Origin: CAVQJU01 sp963712905
GTDB lineage: Bacteria; Acidobacteriota; Vicinamibacteria; Vicinamibacterales; CAVVIG01
Assembly: GCA_963712905.1 (NCBI GenBank)
Contig: CAVQJU010000014.1
Coordinates: 248,001-312,000, forward strand
Length of the DNA: 64,000 nt
Reading direction: 5' to 3'
Shown here: piece after piece, positions 33,966 to 41,401 of the stretch
Position numbering within the stretch: position 1 is the stretch's first letter
Layout of the letters: each line of letters begins with the position of its first letter
The notes under the pieces: generated by a model
What the model was told of the DNA's origin: nothing
The model's input: the letters and a program-made list of their open reading frames with translations, nothing else
Databases searched by the model: none
Program-made: the position numbers and the translations under genes

Positions 33966-34072
33966 GGTTCAAGGTTCAAGGTTCAAGGTTCAAGGTTCAG
34001 GGTTCAGGGTTCGAGACGGCAGAATCAGAACCAGAACCTTGAACCTTGAACCCTGAACCCTGAACCTTTAAG
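33966..34072. repeat. Large hairpin of GGTTCAA seven-base words
   Basis: About seven tandem GGTTCAA/GGTTCAG words (33966-34012) are mirrored by CCTTGAA/CCCTGAA words (34035-34068). It lies between convergent genes and its right end supplies the TAA stop of the minus-strand gene. A long stem of this type would be an effective bidirectional transcription barrier. Confidence 0.9.
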
Positions 34073-34952
34073 GAACGATATTGCTCGTCCGGTCGACCGA
34101 TTTTTCCCCGCCGACCATGAGCTCCGGCGCGTAGTTGGCCTGCTGGCACACGTATTCGAACAGCTCCGTGCCTTCTTCCCACCGCAGGTTGAACCCGCTC
34201 TTCCACGTCGACGTATATGCCCCCGGATCGTCGACCGTCACTTCGTACTTGATCGTGGCCGCGTCCGTGCGGGTGAAACGCTCGAGCGTGTGCAGCTTCT
34301 CGGTGTGAGGCGAGCCGCGCCGATCCATCCAGAAGCCTTCGTTGAAGCCGACGGTGTCCACGACCAGCGTATCGCCTTCCCACCAGCCGATGGAGTGGCC
34401 GTAATACGCCGGCTGAAGGTTCGCCGGGTGCGTGCGGCCGTCGGTGTAGATGGTGCGGTACGTGTGCGGTCCGCCGATGTCGAAGATGTACACCTGCTGA
34501 ATCTCGGGAAGATCGACGAACTCGACGCCGTAGGGTGTCAGGAACTGGCGCACGAACCCGGACGGCTTGCACCGCGTGTGCGGCTCCAGCTGGTTGATGC
34601 CGCGATTGGCGTAGAGCGCCTTCGCCCACGGCTGGAACGGGACGACCGCATCGCCTGCCGTCGTCTGGAATCCGCCGCCGCCGGGGAGCCACACGCCTTT
34701 CTGCGAGGGCGTCGCGCCGCCGAGCAGAATCTTCCCGTCGGCTGCGCGCGGCGCCGGACCGGGCGGCGGCCCGGCCTGACGTCCGCGTCCGCCGGGGGCG
34801 GGACCGCGTCCCTGCGGCACGCCGACCTGAACGCCACCCCCGGGAGCAGGAGCGGCGCCTCGGCCCTGTTCCTGCCCGGACACCGTTCCCGGCGTCGTCG
34901 CCAGGCCGGCGCACAACGCCAGGGCCGCCGCGGCGGGCACCAGACGGCGCAC
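34068..34952 (-). CDS. Secreted protein of the DUF6152-associated family (stand-alone second domain)
   Basis: 294 residues from GTG 34952, with signal peptide (LVPAAAALALCAGLATTPG) and a Gly/Pro-rich linker (~28-80). The conserved part reads FQPWAKALYANRGINQLEPH, RCKPSGFVRQFLTPYGVEFV, QQVYIFDIGGPHTYRTIYTD, GHSIGWWEGDTLVVDTVGFN and ERFTRTDAATIKYEVTVDDP. It is a paralogue of the C-terminal two thirds of the gene at 35400-36524. Function unknown. Last gene of a four-gene minus-strand operon. Confidence 0.75.
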   Translation of the reverse strand: MRRLVPAAAALALCAGLATTPGTVSGQEQGRGAAPAPGGGVQVGVPQGRGPAPGGRGRQAGPPPGPAPRAADGKILLGGATPSQKGVWLPGGGGFQTTAGDAVVPFQPWAKALYANRGINQLEPHTRCKPSGFVRQFLTPYGVEFVDLPEIQQVYIFDIGGPHTYRTIYTDGRTHPANLQPAYYGHSIGWWEGDTLVVDTVGFNEGFWMDRRGSPHTEKLHTLERFTRTDAATIKYEVTVDDPGAYTSTWKSGFNLRWEEGTELFEYVCQQANYAPELMVGGEKSVDRTSNIVP

Positions 34953-34954
34953 GG

Positions 34955-35377
34955 CTAATCCACCTTCTCGGCGCTGCCGCTCGACGCCGCGTCGAGCGTT
35001 TCGCCCGGACGCGCGCCGGTCGACGTCAGCGTGACCTTGCTGGCGTTGATGCGCTTGGCACCGTTCTTCGCGAGCGAGCCGGATACCGTCACCTCTTCGC
35101 CGATCTTCAGCGTCGACTGACGCCAGCCGCGACGCTGCAGTCCGTGCGGCGGCCCCATCTCGGCGCCCCAGTTCGTCACGGCGCCGGTGTCCGGATCCTT
35201 CACGTTCACGTAGAACCAGACGTGAGGATTGGTCCACTCGACCTTCGTGACGATGCCCTTCAGCGTGATGGGCTTGTCGGCGTCGAATTCAGCGGCGAAG
35301 GAGTGGTGAGCGGCAGCCGATCCCGCTGTGAGCAGCAGGGCGACCGCGGCCAGACCGCCAAGGATGTACGTTTTCAT
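34955..35377 (-). CDS. DUF6152 family periplasmic protein
   Basis: 140 residues; signal peptide then HHSFAAEFDADKPITLKGIV, TKVEWTNPHVWFYVNVKDPD, NWGAEMGPPHGLQRRGW, LKIGEEVTVSGSLAKNGAKR, INASKVTLTSTG. This is the typical DUF6152 OB-like domain, whose mature protein begins with a His pair. GGAGG precedes the ATG. It lies two bases before the following stand-alone gene and is a paralogue of the N-terminal third of the fused gene upstream. Confidence 0.85.
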   Translation of the reverse strand: MKTYILGGLAAVALLLTAGSAAAHHSFAAEFDADKPITLKGIVTKVEWTNPHVWFYVNVKDPDTGAVTNWGAEMGPPHGLQRRGWRQSTLKIGEEVTVSGSLAKNGAKRINASKVTLTSTGARPGETLDAASSGSAEKVD

Positions 35378-35399
35378 CTGTTCGTCCTCCGTTCGTCTT

Positions 35400-36524
35400 C
35401 TACGACCTGTTGTCCTGGCACAAGTGCCGTGGCATTTCTTCGCCCGCCACCCAGCGAAGCGTGGAACTGCTGGACCACGGCCGTGTGTAGGCGCCGGGAT
35501 CCTCGACGGTGACATCGTACTTCAGCGTGTCGAAATCGGGGCGGGAGAATCGTTCGAGCAGCCGGAGCTGATCGGTGTGGGGCAGGCCCCCATTTGTGAA
35601 CCAGAAATCCTCGTTGAAGCCCCTGGTGTCGACCACGAAACTGTCGCCCTCCCAGTGGCCCACGGAGCGGCCGAAGTAGAGCGGGTTCTCGTCATCTCCG
35701 CCGACCTGGCCTTTGTGGCTGCGCCCGTCGGTGTTGATGATGCGGTAGTTGTTGTTGCCGCTGCCCATCAGCACGAAGATCCGCTTGCGATCTCGGTCCT
35801 CCACGAACTGGACCCCGTACGCGAGCTGAAACTGGCGGGACCCGCCAGGCGGCTTGCAGTTCAGGTACATCGGGTCGTCCTGCAGGAACCGCTTCTGGCG
35901 CTCGGTGTAGAGCTGCAGCGCCCATGGCTGCATCGGCGCAACTTTCGGCGCGTCGGCGATGCTTTTCAGCAGGCCCCAGGTGTCCATCGGGATGGCGATC
36001 TTGCCGGCGCCGTTGCCTTCCGCGAGCGCTGTGACGCTCGGGTACGCCCAGTACCCCGTCGAGCCGCCCTGGGCCGCGCCCAGACGAGGCTGCCGGTCGG
36101 GCCACCGCGGCGTCGGCCGCGGTTCGAGCGGCGCCGCAGGCGGCGCGAGCGTCACGTTGTAGACGCTCTTGCCCGTCGCGCGCACGACCACCGAATTGCC
36201 CCACGCCTGGTGGCTGCCGTTCCGCGCGCCGAAGCCGGCGACGCGGATGCGGTCCCCGGGCCGCAGCGTCTCGCGCGACCAGCCGCTGCGCTCCAGGTCG
36301 ATGGGTCCTTCGAGCTCGATGGCCCAATTGACCTGTCCCGCGGCATCCGCCACGTTCATGAAGACGTGCACGTGCGGGTTGCGCCAGTCGACGAGCGTCA
36401 CGATGCCGTTCAGCGTGACGGGCTTGTGGTCGTCGAACTTCGCGAGGATCTCGTGGTGTGCCATGAGGCGGGCGCCCGCCAGGAGCAGACCCGCAAACGC
36501 CGCCGCCAGCACGCGCGATCTCAT
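35400..36524 (-). CDS. DUF6152 + C-terminal domain fusion, secreted
   Basis: 374 residues with signal peptide. The DUF6152 domain (~22-130) reads HHEILAKFDDHKPVTLNGIV, DWRNPHVHVFMNVADAAGQV and RETLRPGDRIRVAGFGARNG. The second domain (~170-374) reads MQPWALQLYTERQKRFLQDD, NCKPPGGSRQFQLAYGVQFV, RSVGHWEGDSFVVDTRGFNE and RFSRPDFDTLKYDVTVEDPG. The next two genes carry these same two domains separately. AGGAG precedes the ATG. Function unknown. Confidence 0.8.
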   Translation of the reverse strand: MRSRVLAAAFAGLLLAGARLMAHHEILAKFDDHKPVTLNGIVTLVDWRNPHVHVFMNVADAAGQVNWAIELEGPIDLERSGWSRETLRPGDRIRVAGFGARNGSHQAWGNSVVVRATGKSVYNVTLAPPAAPLEPRPTPRWPDRQPRLGAAQGGSTGYWAYPSVTALAEGNGAGKIAIPMDTWGLLKSIADAPKVAPMQPWALQLYTERQKRFLQDDPMYLNCKPPGGSRQFQLAYGVQFVEDRDRKRIFVLMGSGNNNYRIINTDGRSHKGQVGGDDENPLYFGRSVGHWEGDSFVVDTRGFNEDFWFTNGGLPHTDQLRLLERFSRPDFDTLKYDVTVEDPGAYTRPWSSSSTLRWVAGEEMPRHLCQDNRS

Positions 36525-36535
36525 GACGGTCACTC

Positions 36536-36934
36536 CTACTGCCTCGAGAGCTTGAGGACGCCGCTCTCTTCCTGATTCTTCCAGGTGCCGGTGATCGTGC
36601 GGTTGGGCAGGGGCAGGTTGGCGATCTTGCCCTCGAGCACGTAGGTGATCGACTTGCCGGCTTTGTCCTTGGCGTCGGCCTCGAAATGGACGACCCAGCC
36701 CTCGGGCTGCAGCGTGGCGTTCTTGACGGGGATGTTGTCGGTGCCCGGGTTGATTGTTCCGGTGATGGTCTTGCCGTCCCAGTTGAGCACGAGCAGGAGG
36801 TCGTTGCCCTGGTTGTGATTGGTACTCCAGGTGCCGATCCACGAGCCCTTCAGGGGATGTCCCTCCTGCGCCACGATCGGTGCGGCGAGTATCGCGGTGA
36901 TGGACAAAGCCAGAACAAACCTCAACGCCCGCAT
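36536..36934 (-). CDS. Small secreted beta-rich hypothetical protein
   Basis: 132 residues; signal peptide (LRFVLALSITAILAAPIVAQ). Mature part: HPLKGSWIGTWSTNHNQGND, LLLVLNWDGKTITGTINPGT, DNIPVKNATLQPEGWVVHFE, EGKIANLPLPNRTITGTWKN. The repeated TITGT strands suggest a lipocalin-like or small beta barrel. First gene of the DUF6152 operon; a weak TATACT box lies near 37030-37035 on its 5' side. Confidence 0.65.
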   Translation of the reverse strand: MRALRFVLALSITAILAAPIVAQEGHPLKGSWIGTWSTNHNQGNDLLLVLNWDGKTITGTINPGTDNIPVKNATLQPEGWVVHFEADAKDKAGKSITYVLEGKIANLPLPNRTITGTWKNQEESGVLKLSRQ

Positions 36935-37129
36935 ACGGTGTGTCTCCCCGGTTCCTGCACCACGGCGCGGCCAGCCGGCGTCTAACCCCGTCGGGCCCCC
37001 TCGGAGCCCGCCTCACGAGGTCGGCCTAGTATAAAGCGATCGGACCGTTTGTCGTTGCTCAACCCGGGACCGGCTCGTAGACTAGCGCGGCGGCGGTTTC
37101 CGCCCAGTTTTGTCAGAGGGATGGACGAT

Positions 37130-38587
37130 ATGACCAAGAAAACCGCAGGCCTCGTCGCGCTGCTGGCGGCGCTGTCCGTGCCCGCCGCCGCCCAGGACGG
37201 CAAGGCCGCGATTGCGGCCGCCGCGAAAGCCATGGGCGCGGATAACCTGAACGGCATCTCGTATTACGGCGCCGGCGCCACCTTCGACCTCGGGCAGTCG
37301 AACAACGCGAACGGCGCGTGGCCCAGGAGCAACGTCAGCGACTACGTCCGCTCGATCGACTTCACGCAGCCCGCCTCGCGCGCGACGGGCGTCACGTTCG
37401 TGGCGCCGGTGACCGGCGGCCCCGCCATCCAGGGGCAGTTCCAGCAGAACGTCACGCCGGCCAACGCGGCGTGGGCGCAGCAGCTGGAAATCTGGATTAC
37501 GCCGTGGGGATTCCTCAAGGGCGCGGCGGCCAACAACGCGATAGCCGCGCCGCAGGTCGTTGGCACGCGGCCCTACACCGTCGTGACGTGGTCAACGCCG
37601 CAGAAGGCCCCATCCGGCATTCCCTATAAGGTGGTCGGCTATATCAACAACCGCAACCTGGTCGAGCGGGTGCAGACCTGGCTGGAAAACCCGATCTTCG
37701 GGGACATGCTCGTCGAAGCGACTTACACCGAGTACCGCGACGCCAACGGCGTGAAGTACCCGTCGGCCATCGTGCAGAAGCGCGGCGGGCAGCCGATGTT
37801 CGAAGCGCAGATCCTCGGCATCCGCGCGAACCCCGCCAACATCACGGAGCTCGTGACGCCCCCGGCGGGCGGCGGGCGCGGAGGCCCCGGGGGCGGTGCT
37901 CCGCCGGCGGCCGCCGCGGGACCCACATCGGAAAAGCTCGCTGACGGCGTCTACCGCATCAACGGCGCGTACAACGCGCTCGCCATCGAGTTCAAGGATC
38001 ACATCGTGCTGTTCGAGGGCGGCCCGCAGAGCGAAGCGCGCTCGCTGGCCATCATCGCCGAGGCGAAGAAGGTGATTCCCAACAAGCCGATCCGGTATTC
38101 GATCCTGACGCACCACCACTTCGATCACTCGAGCGGGCTGCCCGCGGTCGTGGCCGAGGGCGCGACCATCATCACGCACGACGTCAACAAGAACTTCCTG
38201 CTGAAGGCGCTCAGCGCGCCGCGGACGCTCGCGCCGGACGCGATGTCGAAGTCGGGAAAGAAGCCCAAGGTGGAGTCGGTTCTCGAGAAGCGCGTGTTGC
38301 AGGACGAAACCCGCACGGTCGAAATCCACCACATCATCGGCCTGCCGCACGCCGACGGCATGCTGATGGTGTACCTGCCGAAGGAAAGACTCGCGGTGTA
38401 CGCCGACATGTTCAACCTGCCGCCGGCCGACAACCCGGTGCCGAATCCCCCGGTCGTCGGCACGCAGGTGTTCCTCGCGAACCTCGAGCGGCTGACCATC
38501 GAACCCGAGCGAATCATGTCCGTGCACACCCTGAACCCCGACCGGCTTGCGACCAAGGCGGACATCACCAAGTCCCTGGGAAGATGA
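37130..38587 (+). CDS. Secreted metallo-beta-lactamase-fold hydrolase
   Basis: 485 residues, signal peptide (KKTAGLVALLAALSVPAAAQ). The N-terminal ~260 residues form an extra domain of unknown role. The MBL domain follows: DGVYRINGAYNALAIEFKDH, IVLFEGGPQSEARSLAIIAE, the zinc motif SILTHHHFDHSSGLPAVV, HIIGLPHADGMLMVYLPKER, VYADMFNLPPADNPVP. It is probably periplasmic with an unidentified ester or lactam substrate. ATG 37130 has AGAGGG at good distance; ATG 37121 is the alternative. Divergent from the DUF6152 operon. Confidence 0.85.
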   Translation: MTKKTAGLVALLAALSVPAAAQDGKAAIAAAAKAMGADNLNGISYYGAGATFDLGQSNNANGAWPRSNVSDYVRSIDFTQPASRATGVTFVAPVTGGPAIQGQFQQNVTPANAAWAQQLEIWITPWGFLKGAAANNAIAAPQVVGTRPYTVVTWSTPQKAPSGIPYKVVGYINNRNLVERVQTWLENPIFGDMLVEATYTEYRDANGVKYPSAIVQKRGGQPMFEAQILGIRANPANITELVTPPAGGGRGGPGGGAPPAAAAGPTSEKLADGVYRINGAYNALAIEFKDHIVLFEGGPQSEARSLAIIAEAKKVIPNKPIRYSILTHHHFDHSSGLPAVVAEGATIITHDVNKNFLLKALSAPRTLAPDAMSKSGKKPKVESVLEKRVLQDETRTVEIHHIIGLPHADGMLMVYLPKERLAVYADMFNLPPADNPVPNPPVVGTQVFLANLERLTIEPERIMSVHTLNPDRLATKADITKSLGR

Positions 38588-38597
38588 GCAATTCCTG

Positions 38598-38668
38598 AAC
38601 CACAAAGGCCACGAAGGCCACGAAGAAGAAATCGAAGATCTTTGTGACCTTTGTGAGCTTTGTGGTTC
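38598..38668. repeat. Inverted repeat of CCACGAAGG/CCTTTGTG words
   Basis: The left arm starts GAACCACAAAGGCCACGAAGG. The right arm ends CTTTGTGAGCTTTGTGGTTC. Each arm holds three ~10-base words. It sits between two co-directional genes, 10 bases after one stop and 22 before the next start. Confidence 0.85.
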
Positions 38669-38690
38669 AAAAGACGTGAGCTGAACTCTT

Positions 38691-39380
38691 ATGAAGAAGA
38701 TCCTTGTTTTCGGAGGCGTGGCCTTTGTTGGTGCGGTGTTGCTGGGCGCGCAGTTCGATCGCGACCGGGTGATTCCCGGCGGCGGCGTGTTCGTCCAGGG
38801 CTGGACGGGCAAGATCGACGCGGGCTCGACGCGGCAGGGCCGGGTCCTGAACGACGCCAAGTTCGCGCAGGATGGCAGCGCCCTGCACGTCACGACCGGT
38901 CCGGCCACCACGTTCTGGAATCCGGCGAACACGGCGAGCGGCGACTACACGGTGAAGGCCACGTTCCTCGAGCCGAAGTTCATGGAGCTCAACAGCCACG
39001 CGCATTCGTACGGGATCGTGATCGGCGGCAACAACATGGGCACCGATCAGATGAGCTACGTGTACTGCGTCGCGTACGGGGACGGCAACGCCCTGGTCCG
39101 CGGGTTCTCGGGCGCCGACGTGTTCACGCTGCTTCGCACGTCTCCGAATGCGGCCGTGCACAAGGCCGCGGGCGTCGGCCAGCCGGTCACGCAGGAGATC
39201 GCGTGGCGGGTCAAAGGCGGCAGGGCCGAGTGCTCGATCAACGGCGCAGTGGTCGCCGGCTACGACAAGGCGCAGCTGGTCGGCGCCGGCAAGCTCCAGT
39301 CAACCGACGGAGTCTACGGAATCCGCTTCACCCACAACGTGGAGGCCGTCATCACGGGCTTCGCGATGACGAAAGGGTAG
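38691..39380 (+). CDS. Secreted hypothetical protein, possible jelly-roll fold
   Basis: 229 residues; signal peptide (KKILVFGGVAFVGAVLLGAQ). Mature part: GWTGKIDAGSTRQGRVLNDA, GSALHVTTGPATTFWNPANT, ASGDYTVKATFLEPKFMELN, SHAHSYGIVIGGNNMGTDQM, EIAWRVKGGRAECSINGAVV, YGIRFTHNVEAVITGFAMTK. The alternation resembles concanavalin-type (DUF1080/LamG) domains, but this is by pattern only. Ends at a REP-like palindrome. Confidence 0.6.
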   Translation: MKKILVFGGVAFVGAVLLGAQFDRDRVIPGGGVFVQGWTGKIDAGSTRQGRVLNDAKFAQDGSALHVTTGPATTFWNPANTASGDYTVKATFLEPKFMELNSHAHSYGIVIGGNNMGTDQMSYVYCVAYGDGNALVRGFSGADVFTLLRTSPNAAVHKAAGVGQPVTQEIAWRVKGGRAECSINGAVVAGYDKAQLVGAGKLQSTDGVYGIRFTHNVEAVITGFAMTKG

Positions 39381-39400
39381 CGCGGGGCTCAGCCCCGCGA
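39381..39400. repeat. REP-like palindrome GCGGGGCTCAGCCCCGC
   Basis: Perfect eight-base arms around one central base (39382-39398), starting directly at the preceding TAG stop, as in the copy after murA. It separates convergent genes. Confidence 0.75.
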
Positions 39401-39402
39401 CG

Positions 39403-39726
39403 CTAGAGCAGCGGCTTCACCTGCCACTCGGCGTCGTTGAGCAGGGCGGTGCACTCCTCGGGCGAGATCGATCGCTTGGCGTACTTGCACCCCAGGATGA
39501 ACAGCGCCCGGTCGTCGCTCCAGTCGGCCCTGGTCACTTCGCACTCGAACGTGCTGCCGTCACTCTTCGTGAGGTTCAGCATTTCGCCCGGCTTGGGGAT
39601 GGCCGGCACCGTGATGAGCTTCGTGAACCGGATCAGGCTGTTATCGATTGGATAGCCCCGCTCGTCGAGCGACGGGACCTTCATCCGGGGAATCCGCAGG
39701 TTGACTTCGACCTCGATAGATTTCAT
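39403..39726 (-). CDS. Small conserved hypothetical protein
   Basis: 107 residues: KSIEVEVNLRIPRMKVPSLD, NSLIRFTKLITVPAIPKPGE, MLNLTKSDGSTFECEVTRAD, WSDDRALFILGCKYAKRSIS. Soluble and beta-rich, unknown function. It lies 16 bases after the gene at 39743-40048 on the same strand, so the two are probably co-transcribed. Confidence 0.6.
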   Translation of the reverse strand: MKSIEVEVNLRIPRMKVPSLDERGYPIDNSLIRFTKLITVPAIPKPGEMLNLTKSDGSTFECEVTRADWSDDRALFILGCKYAKRSISPEECTALLNDAEWQVKPLL

Positions 39727-39742
39727 GAGCGCTCGCTGAACC

Positions 39743-40048
39743 TCAGTGCCCGCTGTCGCCCCGGATCTTCTCGATCCTGGCGTCGCGTTCGGCCTGCAGC
39801 CGGGCCCGGTCCCGTTGATACTCCTCATCGGCCCGGATCCGGGCGTCTTCATCTAGAATACCGACGACGGCCGAGCGGTGCATGACCTCGGCCTGCGCGA
39901 TCTTCGCGTCGTACAGGCTGCGGATGTCCGCGATGGCGGCCTTCTGCTCATCGGTGCGCGGCTGGTGATCGACGCCCTCACGGACGTCCTTCTGGCGCAG
40001 GCGTTCCATCGCGATTTCGTACGCGCTGCGGGGACTTCCGTCGGACAT
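39743..40048 (-). CDS. Small coiled-coil hypothetical protein
   Basis: 101 residues, highly charged and helical: SAYEIAMERLRQKDVREGVD, RTDEQKAAIADIRSLYDAKI, AQAEVMHRSAVVGILDEDAR, EEYQRDRARLQAERDARIEK. It probably forms a coiled coil. The ATG at 40048 follows an in-frame GTG. It is divergent from the cytochrome gene; the ~85-base gap holds a plus-strand promoter. Confidence 0.6.
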   Translation of the reverse strand: MSDGSPRSAYEIAMERLRQKDVREGVDHQPRTDEQKAAIADIRSLYDAKIAQAEVMHRSAVVGILDEDARIRADEEYQRDRARLQAERDARIEKIRGDSGH

Positions 40049-40071
40049 CACCGGCTATTGTATCCCGTGGT

Positions 40072-40101
40072 TGTTGTACAGCGTCGAGCTGTTCTATAAA
40101 G
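40072..40101 (+). promoter_or_regulatory. Candidate promoter of the diheme cytochrome gene
   Basis: TTGTTG (40072-40077), 18-base spacer, TATAAA (40096-40101). A strong ribosome-binding site GAGGAGG (40125-40131) follows before the GTG at 40136. Confidence 0.5.
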
Positions 40102-40135
40102 AACGTCGTCCTGCAGGCTCGTTGAGGAGGCGTCT

Positions 40136-41401
40136 GTGAAGCAGCGGTTAGGTTTTGCCGGTGTCGCCCTCGTCGGCGTCATATGCTTCGTTCTCGGCAT
40201 CGTCGCGCAGCGCGTGTATGAGTCGCGCCGGCCGCCCGCCCGGCCGCCGGTCCAGGCCGGCGTCACGCCCGAGGCCGCGCCGCACGCGCCCGAGAGCGCC
40301 GGCGTCAACGTCGCGTCGATCAAGTTCGAGCAGGAGCCGCTCTGGGCGTACGGGTTCCTCGAGCCGCCGAAGCCAGGCGAGAAGGCCCAGCCGCAGGCGC
40401 CGCCCACCAGGAATCTCCGGCCCAACCAGGATCCGGGGGAGCAGACCAGGCCGCGCCGTGTGAACGGCAGCAGCGCGACGTATTCGCTGGTCGACGTCCG
40501 CGACGGCCAGAACGTGATCGACTGGTTCCCCGGCGATCACCCGCAGATGCCGAATGTCGTCGCGCACGGTCCGGCAAAACTCGGCAAGAACACCCGTGGA
40601 TGCGGCTCGTGCCACCTGCCGAATGGCAAGGGACGGCCGGAGAATGCGCCTCCGTCGGGCCTGCCGGTCGCGTATTTCGTCCGCCAGATCCAGGACTTCC
40701 GCAACGGCGTGCGGCACACGGCCGATCCCCGCAAGCCGAACACGAACACGATGATCGATCTGGCCAGGGCCATGACGGACGATGAAATGAAGGCGGCCGC
40801 CGAGTACTTCGCGGCGATCAAGTGGACGCCGTGGATTCGCGTCGTCGAAACGAAGATGGTCCCCAAGACCCGCATCGTCGGCAACCTGTTCCTGCCGGCG
40901 AAGCCGGCGGCGACCGAACCGATCAACGGCCGCATCATCGAGACGCCGGAAGACGAGGAGCAGGCCGAGACGCTGCGCAACCCGCGCTCGGGTTTTGTGG
41001 CGTATGTGCCGGTCGGCAGCATCAAGAAGGGCGAGGATCTGGTAACGACCGGCGGCATGCGCATCGTCGGCAACCGCATCGTCCAGGGGAAGACGACGGC
41101 GTGCGGCACGTGCCACGGCATCAACCTGATGGGCGTGGCCGACGTGCCTCCGATCGCCGGACGATCGCCCAGCTACATGGTTCGGCAGATGTGGGACATG
41201 CAGCAGGGCGCGCGGAACGGCCCCCAGGCGCAGCTGATGAAGCTCGTCGTCGCCAACCTCACGCCGGACGACATGGTCGCGATCGCGGCCTATGTGTCGT
41301 CGCGCCCCCCGGGGGCGGGCGGAACGGCGCCCGCGCCGGCGGCGGCCGTCACGAGCCGGGCCGCCGAAGGGCGCAGGGTCGATACGGTTGCCGCGCGCTG
41401 A
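40136..41401 (+). CDS. Diheme cytochrome c (c4-like)
   Basis: 421 residues from GTG 40136. The N-terminal signal/anchor is GFAGVALVGVICFVLGIVAQ, then a Pro-rich linker. There are two CxxCH sites: RGCGSCHLPNGKG (~160) and TACGTCHGINLMG (~324). Each is followed by a family-like LPVAYFVRQIQDFRNG or SPSYMVRQMWDMQQGARNG segment, and Met ligands occur downstream (MTDDEMKAAAEYFA; LTPDDMVAIAAYVS). Probably a periplasmic electron carrier. The last 37 residues (SSRPPGAGGTAPAPAA...) overlap the opposite-strand glycosyltransferase by 112 bases. Confidence 0.88.
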   Translation: MKQRLGFAGVALVGVICFVLGIVAQRVYESRRPPARPPVQAGVTPEAAPHAPESAGVNVASIKFEQEPLWAYGFLEPPKPGEKAQPQAPPTRNLRPNQDPGEQTRPRRVNGSSATYSLVDVRDGQNVIDWFPGDHPQMPNVVAHGPAKLGKNTRGCGSCHLPNGKGRPENAPPSGLPVAYFVRQIQDFRNGVRHTADPRKPNTNTMIDLARAMTDDEMKAAAEYFAAIKWTPWIRVVETKMVPKTRIVGNLFLPAKPAATEPINGRIIETPEDEEQAETLRNPRSGFVAYVPVGSIKKGEDLVTTGGMRIVGNRIVQGKTTACGTCHGINLMGVADVPPIAGRSPSYMVRQMWDMQQGARNGPQAQLMKLVVANLTPDDMVAIAAYVSSRPPGAGGTAPAPAAAVTSRAAEGRRVDTVAAR

